A stretch of DNA of 64,000 bases from assembly GCA_020636195.1 (NCBI GenBank), contig JACJYH010000007.1, positions 124,001 through 188,000 of the forward strand, read 5' to 3'. Positions 18,404 through 28,157 of the stretch are shown one piece after another. The translations under genes were made by a program, and so were the position numbers. The notes under the pieces were generated by a model. It saw nothing but the letters and a program-made list of their open reading frames with translations. It did not search any database and had not been told where the DNA came from. Position 1 is the stretch's first letter; the number at the start of each line of letters is the position of its first letter. This DNA comes from Lewinellaceae bacterium. GTDB taxonomy: Bacteria > Bacteroidota > Bacteroidia > Chitinophagales > Saprospiraceae.

Positions 18404-19254
18404 TTTTCCGTGTTTGATGCCTTGTATAAAATATCTTTTTCCACATCACTCAGACTGTTATATCCATCTTTTTTGATCTTGTCCAAAATTTGGTCCACTT
18501 GATCTTGTAGAGAATTGGAATCGCTGTTTTTATCTGAGAATGGTTGTTTTTTGTGCACTACTTTCAAGGTTCTTTTTGCAGATTTTTTGGTTTTAGGAGA
18601 AGATGCTTTTGATGAAAAAATATCAAAGCCATTTCTGAGACCAAAAACATATAACATCCCAATTATTGCACCACCAATATGTGCTGCGTGTCCTCCGGAA
18701 TTAGACTGTCCGGCTACTCCAATGAGATCCAAAAATAAAACGACAATTCCAATGTATTTTATTTTCACTCGCCCCAATAGAATCAAACTGATTTCATAAT
18801 CCGGTGAAGCCATGACGGCCATGAATACAATCGCCATCACACCGGCTGATGCGCCCACCGCATAACCTCCGACAGAAGGATTAAAGTACCCTGATGCTAT
18901 AAAAAATAAAGCTCCAAATAGGATTCCGGACAGAAATACAGGTAAAATCCTCCTAAAATTGAGCAAATCTCCTGCTATATTTCCAAACCAATATAGCGTA
19001 AGCATATTGAAAATCACATGCCATAGGCCATCATGAATGAATCCATGGGTGATCAACGTCCATGGCCTGTAGAGTAGAACAGAAATATCGCTTGGAACAG
19101 CAAGATAAGGTAGTACTTGATGGTAAAAAGTTGGAGCGAAAGCATTGGTCAATGCGGTAATGAAAAAAATGATGACATTGATGATTATCAACCGAGTGAT
19201 GATATCACCGAATTTCAAATAATATTTTATGTCTTTAAAAACTGAATCGAACAT
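18400..19254 (-). CDS. Rhomboid intramembrane serine protease with cytoplasmic tail
   Basis: A 284-residue rhomboid with about six membrane helices. The catalytic dyad is Ser136 in GASAG and His192 in GHAAHIGG; the HxxxN oxyanion motif is H79-N83. After residue about 210 comes a charged, proline/lysine-containing tail of 75 residues absent from its shorter neighbour. It is followed by the EEP-family gene with a four-base overlap and preceded by the second rhomboid at nine bases. Substrates are unknown. Confidence 0.93.
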   Translation of the reverse strand: MFDSVFKDIKYYLKFGDIITRLIIINVIIFFITALTNAFAPTFYHQVLPYLAVPSDISVLLYRPWTLITHGFIHDGLWHVIFNMLTLYWFGNIAGDLLNFRRILPVFLSGILFGALFFIASGYFNPSVGGYAVGASAGVMAIVFMAVMASPDYEISLILLGRVKIKYIGIVVLFLDLIGVAGQSNSGGHAAHIGGAIIGMLYVFGLRNGFDIFSSKASSPKTKKSAKRTLKVVHKKQPFSDKNSDSNSLQDQVDQILDKIKKDGYNSLSDVEKDILYKASNTEN

Positions 19255-19263
19255 CCTTTATAA

Positions 19264-19839
19264 CTAACGTAAATTCGATAATTTCCAATATTTTATGCAC
19301 AAAAAACCTACAATGGCGCCTCCAACATGCGCAAAATGCCCAATTCCGGCTTGTTGTCCACTGATACCAAAATAGAGCCCTAAAAGCACCAATCCAATCG
19401 CTAAATATTTTGCTTTAATAGGTACAGGAATAAACATGATCTGCATTTCCATATTTGGAAGCATGGTTGCGAAAGCCGCTGTTACACCAAAAACCGCTCC
19501 CGATGCTCCTAAGCCACATGAAGTAGTGAGCAACAACTGTGCTATACCGGCAATAATTCCACTTAAAAAATATAAAATTAAAAATCTCTGTTGCCCCAAA
19601 ATTTGTTCCACATAGGGACCAATGAAGTAGAGTGACATCATATTGAAAATCAGATGTTGTTCGTCTGCATGGTTAAACATATGCGTGACGATTTGCACAG
19701 GGTGAAAATGTCCTGTGGATGGGCTACACAAGTAAAAATACTCCTTCCACTGCGGGTAAGGAATCAGAAATTTAATCCCAATATAAAAGATAACATTTAG
19801 AATGATGAGATTTAAAACTACGGGAGAAATTCTTTGCAT
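19264..19839 (-). CDS. Rhomboid intramembrane serine protease, short form
   Basis: A 191-residue compact rhomboid. The catalytic residues Ser113 (GASGAVFG) and His171 (GHFAHVGG) and the H62-N66 oxyanion motif are all present, so it should be active. It lies seven bases after mutL and nine before the second rhomboid. Two adjacent rhomboids next to mutL is an arrangement I remember from many Bacteroidota genomes; whether they share substrates is unknown. Confidence 0.93.
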   Translation of the reverse strand: MQRISPVVLNLIILNVIFYIGIKFLIPYPQWKEYFYLCSPSTGHFHPVQIVTHMFNHADEQHLIFNMMSLYFIGPYVEQILGQQRFLILYFLSGIIAGIAQLLLTTSCGLGASGAVFGVTAAFATMLPNMEMQIMFIPVPIKAKYLAIGLVLLGLYFGISGQQAGIGHFAHVGGAIVGFLCIKYWKLSNLR

Positions 19840-19846
19840 GAAAAAC

Positions 19847-21670
19847 CTATTGAAAACGTCTGAATAATTCGTTTAGTGTTATGGTGATACTGGTGGATCG
19901 ACCAGTAGGGCTGACAGTGGGCATCTTGCACGCAAGCAGTTGATCGATGATTGCGGACATTTCGGATGGCTCAAGTTTTTTTCCTCTTTTGATGGCAGAA
20001 GACATCGCCATGGATCGAGCTATATTGTCCTCAAGACCTAACTCAAGCTCTAGATTCTGGCCATATTGGTCAATGACCTCATCAATGATGGTGTTAATAT
20101 TTTGATTACTATCCATGTGCGCCGGCGTACCATGCACTAAAAAACTATCATTACCGAAATCGACTATGTCAAAACCGAGTGTATTTACCTTCTCCATGAT
20201 GACTCTCATAATCTCTGCTTTTGCAGGGTTCAGTGATATATTAATGGGAAATAATTCTCGTTGAGTGGCTATGGATTTCGTCTGAAAAGCTTCTAAAAAT
20301 TCTTCATACAATATTCTCTCATGTGCGGCTTGCTGATCTATGATCATGAGACCAGAACGCACTGGAAATGTGATATAACTTTGGTGCAATTGGGTAGGTA
20401 TATAACTGCTTTGGTCTTTGACAAGAAGGTTTTCTTCTTCGGATAAATGTAAATGTTCTTTCTCTAAATGAGAAATGTTTCTTTCGGCTTCACTTTGAGA
20501 AGCTACTGACATTTTACCATATAAGTCATTCCAAGATTGGATATCACCTTGAGATGGTTTTTGTGTAGGATGTTGTGGTGTAAAATTAGAAGGTTTTATT
20601 ATCGATTGTCCACTATCGGAATTTCTTTCAAATCCGGAAAATGCACTTTGAGGGGCATCAAAATCAAGCATCGGTAGGATGCTGTATTGGCCCAATGCAT
20701 GTTTCAGAGAGACTTTCAGATAATTGTAGATCAATCTTTCGTCTTCGAATTTTATCTCTGTTTTTGTGGGATGGACATTGATATCGATTGAAGCCGGATC
20801 GAGTTCCAAAAAGAGAAAATAACCGGGAAAATACTCCTTTGAAATGAGTTCATCGTAAGCACTGCGAACAGCATGGTTGAGATAGTTACTTTTGATGAAT
20901 CTATTATTGACAAAAATAAATTGATCTCCTTGGGTTTTTTTTGAAGCTTCCGGTTTGGTAATAAAACCTGAAATTTTCACAAAGTCAGTTTGCTCTTCCA
21001 CGGGAATCAACTTCTCTGCCATTGACTTTCCGAAGAGACCAATGATTCTCGCTTTCAACGATTGGATAGGAAGATAATACACTTCATTATCATTGTGAAA
21101 TAATGAGAAATGTACTTGTGGATTTGCAATGGCAACTCTATGAAATTCATCTAATATATGTCTCATTTCCACCGGGTCAGACTTCAAAAACTTCCTTCTG
21201 GCAGGTACGTTATAAAACACATTTTTTACCGTGATACCTGTACCGGTTGGAGTAGATACCTTGGTTTGTGCTTTTACATCTGACCCTTCAATGTGGATTT
21301 GGTGACCTATGTCTTGATCTTCTAATTTTGTGATTAAATCCACGTGAGCGATGGCTGCAATAGAAGCTAAGGCCTCACCTCTAAATCCCATTGTTTTTAT
21401 TGAAAAAAGGTCGCTAGCTTGTTTTATTTTTGAAGTAGCATGTCGCTCAAAAGCCATTCTGGCGTCTGTTTCGCTCATGCCTTTGCCATTATCTATGACT
21501 TGAATGGATGTCTTACCTGCGTCTTTTATAATCAATTTTATGGATGTGCTCTCTGCATCCAGAGCGTTCTCTAAGAGTTCCTTCACTACGGATGCCGGGC
21601 GCTGAATCACTTCTCCAGCGGCAATTTGATTTGCTATACTATCCGGCAATAGATGTATAATGTCAGACAT
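19847..21670 (-). CDS. mutL: DNA mismatch repair protein MutL
   Basis: A 607-residue MutL that links mismatch recognition by MutS to downstream repair. The N-terminal GHKL ATPase has ELLENALDAES, VIDNGKGM and TMGFRGEALASI. A non-conserved linker spans about 340-420. The C-terminal domain carries DQQAAHERILYE where nicking-type MutL usually has DQHA(X)2E(X)4E, and SPTGRS where CPHGRP is typical; the ACK element is kept. Endonuclease activity may therefore be altered. It is 11 bases below the small membrane protein gene and heads the rhomboid pair. Confidence 0.95.
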   Translation of the reverse strand: MSDIIHLLPDSIANQIAAGEVIQRPASVVKELLENALDAESTSIKLIIKDAGKTSIQVIDNGKGMSETDARMAFERHATSKIKQASDLFSIKTMGFRGEALASIAAIAHVDLITKLEDQDIGHQIHIEGSDVKAQTKVSTPTGTGITVKNVFYNVPARRKFLKSDPVEMRHILDEFHRVAIANPQVHFSLFHNDNEVYYLPIQSLKARIIGLFGKSMAEKLIPVEEQTDFVKISGFITKPEASKKTQGDQFIFVNNRFIKSNYLNHAVRSAYDELISKEYFPGYFLFLELDPASIDINVHPTKTEIKFEDERLIYNYLKVSLKHALGQYSILPMLDFDAPQSAFSGFERNSDSGQSIIKPSNFTPQHPTQKPSQGDIQSWNDLYGKMSVASQSEAERNISHLEKEHLHLSEEENLLVKDQSSYIPTQLHQSYITFPVRSGLMIIDQQAAHERILYEEFLEAFQTKSIATQRELFPINISLNPAKAEIMRVIMEKVNTLGFDIVDFGNDSFLVHGTPAHMDSNQNINTIIDEVIDQYGQNLELELGLEDNIARSMAMSSAIKRGKKLEPSEMSAIIDQLLACKMPTVSPTGRSTSITITLNELFRRFQ

Positions 21671-21681
21671 CCGTGGTGAAA

Positions 21682-22014
21682 TTATTTTTTAAGAACTTGA
21701 ATGATATAAGCCAATTTATCAGACTGCAGGATGGCATAGGTTATTAGAGATAAAACAAAGATGATGTAAACTAACCTAATATTGGATGCTTTGGTTTCCT
21801 TCTTCTTCAGAGCAGGATCGTAATGCATTTTGTTGTGCATTCCATACTTTATCCGTTCTTTTAGAGCTTCTACATCCGTTGGATTATGGTCGCTTGAATT
21901 ATTTTTATACTTAGAAATTCTCTTTTCTAAATCTTCCTTAACAGGATCATAAAACCTAGGAATGTAATCAAATCCTTTTGGCTTTGGGCGTCGACCTATT
22001 CCAAATTTTAACAT
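21682..22014 (-). CDS. Small basic protein with C-terminal membrane helix
   Basis: A 110-residue protein with a basic N-terminal region (MLKFGIGRRPKPKGFDYIPR), a charged middle and one hydrophobic helix at about 83-103. I recall similar short proteins next to mutL in other Bacteroidota, but no function is known. It lies 49 bases after gyrB and 11 before mutL, consistent with one transcript. Confidence 0.75.
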   Translation of the reverse strand: MLKFGIGRRPKPKGFDYIPRFYDPVKEDLEKRISKYKNNSSDHNPTDVEALKERIKYGMHNKMHYDPALKKKETKASNIRLVYIIFVLSLITYAILQSDKLAYIIQVLKK

Positions 22015-22063
22015 ATCTTGATTATATTATTCAATGCAAACTCACTAACAATCTTATGATGCA

Positions 22064-24019
22064 TTAGGCATCAATATTGGCGTATTTTGCATTCTCCTCG
22101 ATAAATTGTCTTCTTGGAGGTACTTCATCACCCATCAACATAGAAAAGATTCTATCGGCCTCCATGGCATCATTTATGGTCACTTGGCGAAGAATTCTAT
22201 TGGAAGGATCCATCGTTGTCTCCCATAATTGCTCCGCATTCATCTCGCCTAGACCCTTATAACGCTGGGTTTTTATAGATGTATCTTCCTTTCCGTTGGC
22301 ATAATTCTCTATTGCGGCTTTGCGCTCGTCGTCATTCCAGCAATAGACAAAATTTTTACCCTTTCTAACTTGGTATAGAGGTGGCGCTGCGATATAAATA
22401 TGGCCGTGCTCTATCAATGGTTTCATATACCTGAAGAAGAAAGTCATGATGAGGGTAGAGATATGGCTGCCATCCACATCGGCGTCGCACATGATGACAA
22501 TTTTGTGGTAGCGAAGTTTATCGATATTGAGAATCTTCTCACCTTCTTTCTCTTCTATGCTAACCCCAAGGGCAGTAAACATATTTTTTATTTCCTCATT
22601 CTCGTAGATTTTGTACTCCATAGCTTTTTCTACATTCAAAATCTTACCTCTTAATGGTAGAATCGCTTGAAAGTTTCTGTCCCTACCTTGCTTGGCTGTA
22701 CCACCCGCAGAATCTCCTTCCACTAAGAATATTTCTGATTCCATTGGGTCTTTTGAACTACAATCTGAAAGTTTTCCTGGAAGGCCAGTACCTGTCAACA
22801 CATTTTTTCGTTGGACCAGTTCACGTGCTTTTCGAGCAGCATGTCTTGCGGTAGCTGCCAAGATCACTTTTTCGATAATTCTACGGGCATTTCCGGGATT
22901 TTCTTCAAGGTAAATTTTCAATGCATCTCCAACAGCTCTGGATACAATACCTTTCACATCAGAATTCCCAAGTTCTCCTTTGGTTTGTCCTTTAAATTGT
23001 GGCTCCGGTACTTTAACAGAAACGATAGCTGTAAGTCCTTCCTTAAAGTCATCACCGGAAATGTCAATTTTCAACTTGCTGAATAGGCCATTGTCATCAC
23101 CATATTGCTTGAACAATCTCGAAACCGCCATCCTAAAACCTTGTACATGCGTACCTCCTTCTCTGGTATTGATATTGTTTACATAGGAAAAAATGTTTTC
23201 CTGATACCCGGTATTGTACTGTAAGGCTACTTCCACCTCAACATTGTCTTCTTTTCCCACAGCATAGATGGGCCTATCTAATAACGGGGTTCTACTCTCG
23301 TCAAGAAAAGTAACAAATTCGATTAATCCACCTTCAGAATGAAACTCTTGGGTTTTTGGTTCACCAGATTCATCTACAGCTCTCTCGTCGGTGAGTGTCA
23401 ATGTCAATCCTTTATTCAGGAAAGCCAATTCCCTAATCCTAGAAGTCAGCGTTACGATATTGTATTCTAAATTCTCAAAAATCGTATGGTCTGGTTTAAA
23501 AGTCACTATAGTACCGGTATCATCTGAAGTCCCGATTTCCTTTACGGGGCCTAATGGAATTCCTTTAGAATACTCTTGTTCAAATATTTTGTTTTCTCTA
23601 TGGACTTCTACGCGTACATATTCTGAGAGCGCATTGACACATGAGACCCCGACACCGTGCAAACCACCTGATACTTTATAGGTATTTTTGTCAAATTTTC
23701 CTCCTGCATGAAGCACGGTCATAACAACTTCTAATGCTGATTTTTGAAGTTTTTCGTGCATTCCGGTAGGAATACCTCTACCATCATCCTTCACAGTGAT
23801 AGAATTATCCTTGTGGACAATGACATCGATCTTATTACAATACCCTGCTAAATGTTCATCGATTGAATTGTCAATTACTTCCCATACCAAATGGTGTAGT
23901 CCTTTGACATCAGTACTTCCGATGTACATACCGGGTCTCATCCTTACCGCTTCTAAACCTTCAAGCGCTTGGATATTTTCGGCACCATAGGTGCTATTTT
24001 GCTTTTTGTTTTCGCTCAT
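22064..24019 (-). CDS. gyrB: DNA gyrase subunit B
   Basis: ATPase subunit of the type II topoisomerase that adds negative supercoils. The 651-residue protein starts with YGAENIQALEGLEAVRMRPG, has the GHKL ATP site (EVIDNSIDEHLAG, DDGRGIP, GGLHGVGVS), the TOPRIM EGDSAGG and DADVDGSHI metal sites, and the C-terminal QRYKGLGEMN block. EGDSAGGTAKQGRDR favours GyrB over ParE. It is the first gene of the long minus-strand run down to mutS2. Confidence 0.97.
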   Translation of the reverse strand: MSENKKQNSTYGAENIQALEGLEAVRMRPGMYIGSTDVKGLHHLVWEVIDNSIDEHLAGYCNKIDVIVHKDNSITVKDDGRGIPTGMHEKLQKSALEVVMTVLHAGGKFDKNTYKVSGGLHGVGVSCVNALSEYVRVEVHRENKIFEQEYSKGIPLGPVKEIGTSDDTGTIVTFKPDHTIFENLEYNIVTLTSRIRELAFLNKGLTLTLTDERAVDESGEPKTQEFHSEGGLIEFVTFLDESRTPLLDRPIYAVGKEDNVEVEVALQYNTGYQENIFSYVNNINTREGGTHVQGFRMAVSRLFKQYGDDNGLFSKLKIDISGDDFKEGLTAIVSVKVPEPQFKGQTKGELGNSDVKGIVSRAVGDALKIYLEENPGNARRIIEKVILAATARHAARKARELVQRKNVLTGTGLPGKLSDCSSKDPMESEIFLVEGDSAGGTAKQGRDRNFQAILPLRGKILNVEKAMEYKIYENEEIKNMFTALGVSIEEKEGEKILNIDKLRYHKIVIMCDADVDGSHISTLIMTFFFRYMKPLIEHGHIYIAAPPLYQVRKGKNFVYCWNDDERKAAIENYANGKEDTSIKTQRYKGLGEMNAEQLWETTMDPSNRILRQVTINDAMEADRIFSMLMGDEVPPRRQFIEENAKYANIDA

Positions 24020-24065
24020 TAAAAATGGTGTGTATTTATATAAAAATTGATCTAATTGAAATGTG

Positions 24066-24073
24066 CAAATTTA
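24066..24073 (-). promoter_or_regulatory. Possible gyrB -7 element
   Basis: On the minus strand this reads TAAATTTG, matching TAnnTTTG, 47 bases upstream of the gyrB ATG. No -33 TTG is at the ideal distance (a TTTG is 15 bases away). Confidence 0.35.
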
Positions 24074-24238
24074 CAAATTTCAATCCATCAAAAGAAATAA
24101 ATTCTATGTTTAATTAATTAAAAATCAAGTCAATGATTAAAAATAATGACTTTTGCATATAGAATATATACAAACATAACAATGGGTTAAGGATATGGTT
24201 TGACGATTGCTAAAAACAATAGATAATTTTACCTAAAA

Positions 24239-27200
24239 TTACTTATTGTACGACTTATTGAGTACGGTGATGTCGCCTCTGTATTGTATTTCTTGACCAT
24301 CAATAAATCGTACTATGGCGATGTACACAAATACTCCAGGATCAACAGGCACGCCCTGAAAGCGTCCGTCCCATCCATCAGTTCCACTCGGATCAGGTAA
24401 ATAATTGGCTTGATGCCAGACTTTACTGCCCCATCTATCATAAATTTGGAAGTCTTTGATTATTTCCACACCAGGACCAACTTTAATTTGAAAATAATCA
24501 TTCTCTCCATCACTATTTGGTGTGAATATATTGGCAAAGTATGCGTGTCGGATATTTTTTACCTTGACTTCGATATCATCACGACCAAGGCATCCGTTTT
24601 CATCGGTAGCTATAATCGTATATGTAGTGGTTTTAGAAGGATTGAAAACGACCGACCTACAATCAGAAGTCACGCAGTCAATGGTTTCTTCTGGCGACCA
24701 TTGAATTGAATTGATGGCAATAGGAGAATCTATAATGGTATTTATCACATCAGACGAAGTCCCTAACTGAATAGAAATATCGGGTCCAGCATCAACTGCT
24801 ATAGGTAGTGGCTGGTTGATGGTGATCACAGTGTCTATATAACATCCAGCAGAATCTATCAAATTTACTATATACAATCCAGCTTGCACTTGTACACAAC
24901 TGTCAATGTGATATCTTACGCCGTTATTGATCTGGAAGGTATAATAGTTACCTGTTCCTCCAGTGATGTTATTGACAGAAATGCAGGTGGTTCCACCGTT
25001 ACATACGGGTTCGGGTGTTGGGTTTAGTGAGCCAACCAATTGCGCCGGTGCTGTCAGGGTATGACAAATTTTTGCTGAACAACCTTTTAAATCCGTCACC
25101 GTAGCACAATATGTGCCTTGTGATAAATTGGACATGGTGTTTCCTGTAGTAGCGATACCGTTGTCCCAAGCATATGTTTTTATTCCTTCATTACCACCTG
25201 AAGTGGATAATACAATTACCCCTTGATCAGTGTTATTGCAATCCAACTCGATAGTTTGATTTTTATCGACATAAGCGATCAAGGAATCTGGCTGGGTTAA
25301 ATAAAATGTATCTCTATGAACACAAGTTTTACTATCCGTCACTTCCACGATATATTCACCCACTCCTTTATTCTGTAAAAATGGCGTTATAACTGCCTCA
25401 GTGATCCAATTGTACACATACCCTGTACCTGATCCTCCCTGTGCTTTGACTAAAATGGATCCGTTATTGTATCCGTAGCAACTTGGATTTATAATCTCTG
25501 ATGCTGCATTATCAAATGTCAATGGAGCGATATTGTCAACATTGAAAAATACCGTATCAGAGAGGCAACCATTTTGATCTTCAGCATACACCCAGTTTTC
25601 ACCTGCAGGAAGTTTTATTGCCAATGCTCCATCCAATTCTCCTGATGACCAATAATAATATAGATTCATTGGGCTATTGAAAATAAGAGCAGTCCCATTA
25701 TTCATACCAAAGCACTTCACCGGTTGAGAAACAGGAGTTTCAAAGGAAATCGGTTGACCTTGTGAAAGTGTGTAATCGAAATCTTTGATACAGGTTCCGG
25801 GTCCGATGACTGTCAAAGTATAGTCTCCGGAAGTACCCTTAAAAATTGAGGTGGTGTTGAGCACCGTTGCATTACCGCGTTTTCTCCATTCAAGTTTCAC
25901 GGTAGTGCTGTCTACATTTAAAGAGATTTTGATAGTGCCTTCGCCTCCATAGCAGAGTGCATCTTCTACTTGAGCCATTATTTCAACTGCTGCTTTAGGT
26001 TCCACTACCACAGTGTCTGCAAGAGACTGACAACCTGTATTATCCTTCACTATGACAGAGTAGGTACCGGGACTGAGATTGGACAATGTTTTTGTGGTTC
26101 CAACAACTTGGTTCAGTTCATTTCTCCAAACGATATCGAAAGGGCTATTGACACTATTGATATCAACAGAAATTTGCGCATCATTCGCTCCATCACAGCT
26201 GATGGGTTTGTCTAAAACAGCACTTATACTCAAAGCGCCTTGCTGGTTCATCACGAATGTTTTCGTTGCCGGAGGACAATTATTCTTGTCAGCTATGGTG
26301 ACAGAATAGGTGCCGCCAGTAATGTTGCCTATACTGTCGATATTGGTGCCTTGAACAGGATCCCAAGTGATGGTATATGGCATAGTTCCACCTGAATCCA
26401 ATAATTTTATATATCCGGATGTAGTACAATCAGGCTGAACCACCATTGCTTTGACATCCAATTTTGCAGGTTCTGATATATTAACTCTGATACTACCCTT
26501 GCACTGATTGGCATCAAAGGCAGTTATCAAATAGTTGTTTCCGGGAGGAATATTATTAACAATGAGTTTTCCGGAAGTACTTATACCCAATAGGTCACCA
26601 CCGTAAGCGTACATACCACTTGGCAGTGCTCGTACTTCAAGATATCCATCCTTGAGTCCAAAACAAGAAACATCCCTTTTATCTAAAATTTCAAAGGTAA
26701 GGCTATCCGCTTTATAAGGCATAAAGTAGGACTGATCACCGATATGACAAGCATTGGCATCTTGCACATTGATGGTAAATGGACCTGCAGGTATATTTGT
26801 CAGATCTACTACTGGCGTGATGCGCACCCAAGATCCACTATTGATTCGATAGGAGTATTCATCTCCGCCTGCACCAACATAGGGTTTACCTCCTTCAATT
26901 TCAATTCTTAGTTTTCCGTTTTTCGATGTTTTACATGTTGCAGAATCTAAAACACTGATTTTAGCTTTCAATGTATCTACATGTAGCTCAAAAGAATCCA
27001 CAACTTCACAACCGGAACCATCTGTCAGCGTCAAAAAATATTTACCTGCATCCAACATATTGAGAGATAATGGCTGGGAAGGATCGTCAAGAGAACCATA
27101 TAAATAGTTGGACCATAGATATTCAAAAGGTGGCAATCCTCCAGCAATAGAAGGTATTTGAATGCTTCCATTTCTATACCCAATGCATGTTGGGTCTTTT

Positions 27201-28006
27201 ACAATGGGCGTGTCAATGATAATTGGTAAATTAGACGATATGTTGATGTTTTTCGTAATTTGTAAATTATTCGCATCAGTAATTGTAATGGAATAATTAC
27301 CTGAAGGGAGGCTGGAAATTTTTACTCGATCGCCATCTTTGGCTATATTGCCGGTATAGGTGCCGCCATTGACTGAGTAAGAATAAGGTGGTTTTCCACC
27401 CACCGCATAAAACGACAAACTTCCGGTCTTTGAACCCGCTGTATTGGCATCTGTATCACATTTACGAGCATATATCTCTAAGGTATTACTGATGATGGTA
27501 ATGCTTCCGGGATTTGAGACAAATTCAATTGTTTTGGTATTTCCCATGCCATCCGCTCTATTGATCTCTACCTCAGTGATTAATCCATTGAAATATACCG
27601 GAGAAATATTTCCGGGTTCGCCAATTAACTGGAAACAGATAGTCAAAAGCACTGTCCCATCGGTGAGCGTTGCAGGATCACCAGACCAAATTAAATTGAC
27701 ATATCCTTGATCACTGCTACCACAATTTATAAAAGGTACGCCTTCCGGAATGATATGGTGGATGGAGTCAAACGGACAAATTGGTCGGACTAAAGCTGCA
27801 TTGTAAGAAATATTGAATTGAAAAGATTCTATGTCAGTGAAGTTTTTTACGGTGACGTCTAAGCACACAATGGATCCTTTTACACCTTGCCCACTACTGA
27901 AGGTCAACTCCAATGGCGGAAACATTTGACCTTGTACAGAAAATGCAATCATAATCGATAGTATCAGGGACAATATGTATGGATGGGTAGGTGGTCTTAA
28001 GTTCAT
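24239..28006 (-). CDS. Large T9SS type B surface protein with SprB-like repeats
   Basis: A 1255-residue exported protein. After a signal peptide (ending about ..SVQGQ) comes a cohesin-like beta domain (about 30-170; GSIVCLDVTVKNF). Residues about 175-1090 are a string of roughly ten 80-90 residue modules with the SprB-repeat look (GG.PPY.YSW/VNGG, L.AG.Y.ITITDANGC, then I..P). The last 90 residues are a gliding-motility-associated type B sorting domain: IFTPNSDGENDYF, IYDRWGSKVW, GWDGRFQG, PVDPGVFVY. It should be secreted by the T9SS and held at the surface, as an adhesin or gliding-related filament. It stands alone on the minus strand. Confidence 0.92.
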   Translation of the reverse strand: MNLRPPTHPYILSLILSIMIAFSVQGQMFPPLELTFSSGQGVKGSIVCLDVTVKNFTDIESFQFNISYNAALVRPICPFDSIHHIIPEGVPFINCGSSDQGYVNLIWSGDPATLTDGTVLLTICFQLIGEPGNISPVYFNGLITEVEINRADGMGNTKTIEFVSNPGSITIISNTLEIYARKCDTDANTAGSKTGSLSFYAVGGKPPYSYSVNGGTYTGNIAKDGDRVKISSLPSGNYSITITDANNLQITKNINISSNLPIIIDTPIVKDPTCIGYRNGSIQIPSIAGGLPPFEYLWSNYLYGSLDDPSQPLSLNMLDAGKYFLTLTDGSGCEVVDSFELHVDTLKAKISVLDSATCKTSKNGKLRIEIEGGKPYVGAGGDEYSYRINSGSWVRITPVVDLTNIPAGPFTINVQDANACHIGDQSYFMPYKADSLTFEILDKRDVSCFGLKDGYLEVRALPSGMYAYGGDLLGISTSGKLIVNNIPPGNNYLITAFDANQCKGSIRVNISEPAKLDVKAMVVQPDCTTSGYIKLLDSGGTMPYTITWDPVQGTNIDSIGNITGGTYSVTIADKNNCPPATKTFVMNQQGALSISAVLDKPISCDGANDAQISVDINSVNSPFDIVWRNELNQVVGTTKTLSNLSPGTYSVIVKDNTGCQSLADTVVVEPKAAVEIMAQVEDALCYGGEGTIKISLNVDSTTVKLEWRKRGNATVLNTTSIFKGTSGDYTLTVIGPGTCIKDFDYTLSQGQPISFETPVSQPVKCFGMNNGTALIFNSPMNLYYYWSSGELDGALAIKLPAGENWVYAEDQNGCLSDTVFFNVDNIAPLTFDNAASEIINPSCYGYNNGSILVKAQGGSGTGYVYNWITEAVITPFLQNKGVGEYIVEVTDSKTCVHRDTFYLTQPDSLIAYVDKNQTIELDCNNTDQGVIVLSTSGGNEGIKTYAWDNGIATTGNTMSNLSQGTYCATVTDLKGCSAKICHTLTAPAQLVGSLNPTPEPVCNGGTTCISVNNITGGTGNYYTFQINNGVRYHIDSCVQVQAGLYIVNLIDSAGCYIDTVITINQPLPIAVDAGPDISIQLGTSSDVINTIIDSPIAINSIQWSPEETIDCVTSDCRSVVFNPSKTTTYTIIATDENGCLGRDDIEVKVKNIRHAYFANIFTPNSDGENDYFQIKVGPGVEIIKDFQIYDRWGSKVWHQANYLPDPSGTDGWDGRFQGVPVDPGVFVYIAIVRFIDGQEIQYRGDITVLNKSYNK

Positions 28007-28047
28007 GAATCTTACGATGTTATATTCCTATAAATTGAATGAATGCG

Positions 28048-28055
28048 CAAATATA
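28048..28055 (-). promoter_or_regulatory. Possible -7 element for the SprB-like gene
   Basis: Minus-strand TATATTTG fits TAnnTTTG and lies 42 bases before the start codon. No convincing -33 element seen. Confidence 0.35.
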
Positions 28056-28157
28056 TGCAACAAAATTCTAATATGTCATATAAAGAGGGAAACTGCTGTA
28101 AAGAAACGCAAATATCCTATTTTTATTTTTATTTTCGGGTAAGTTTAAAAGATAAAA

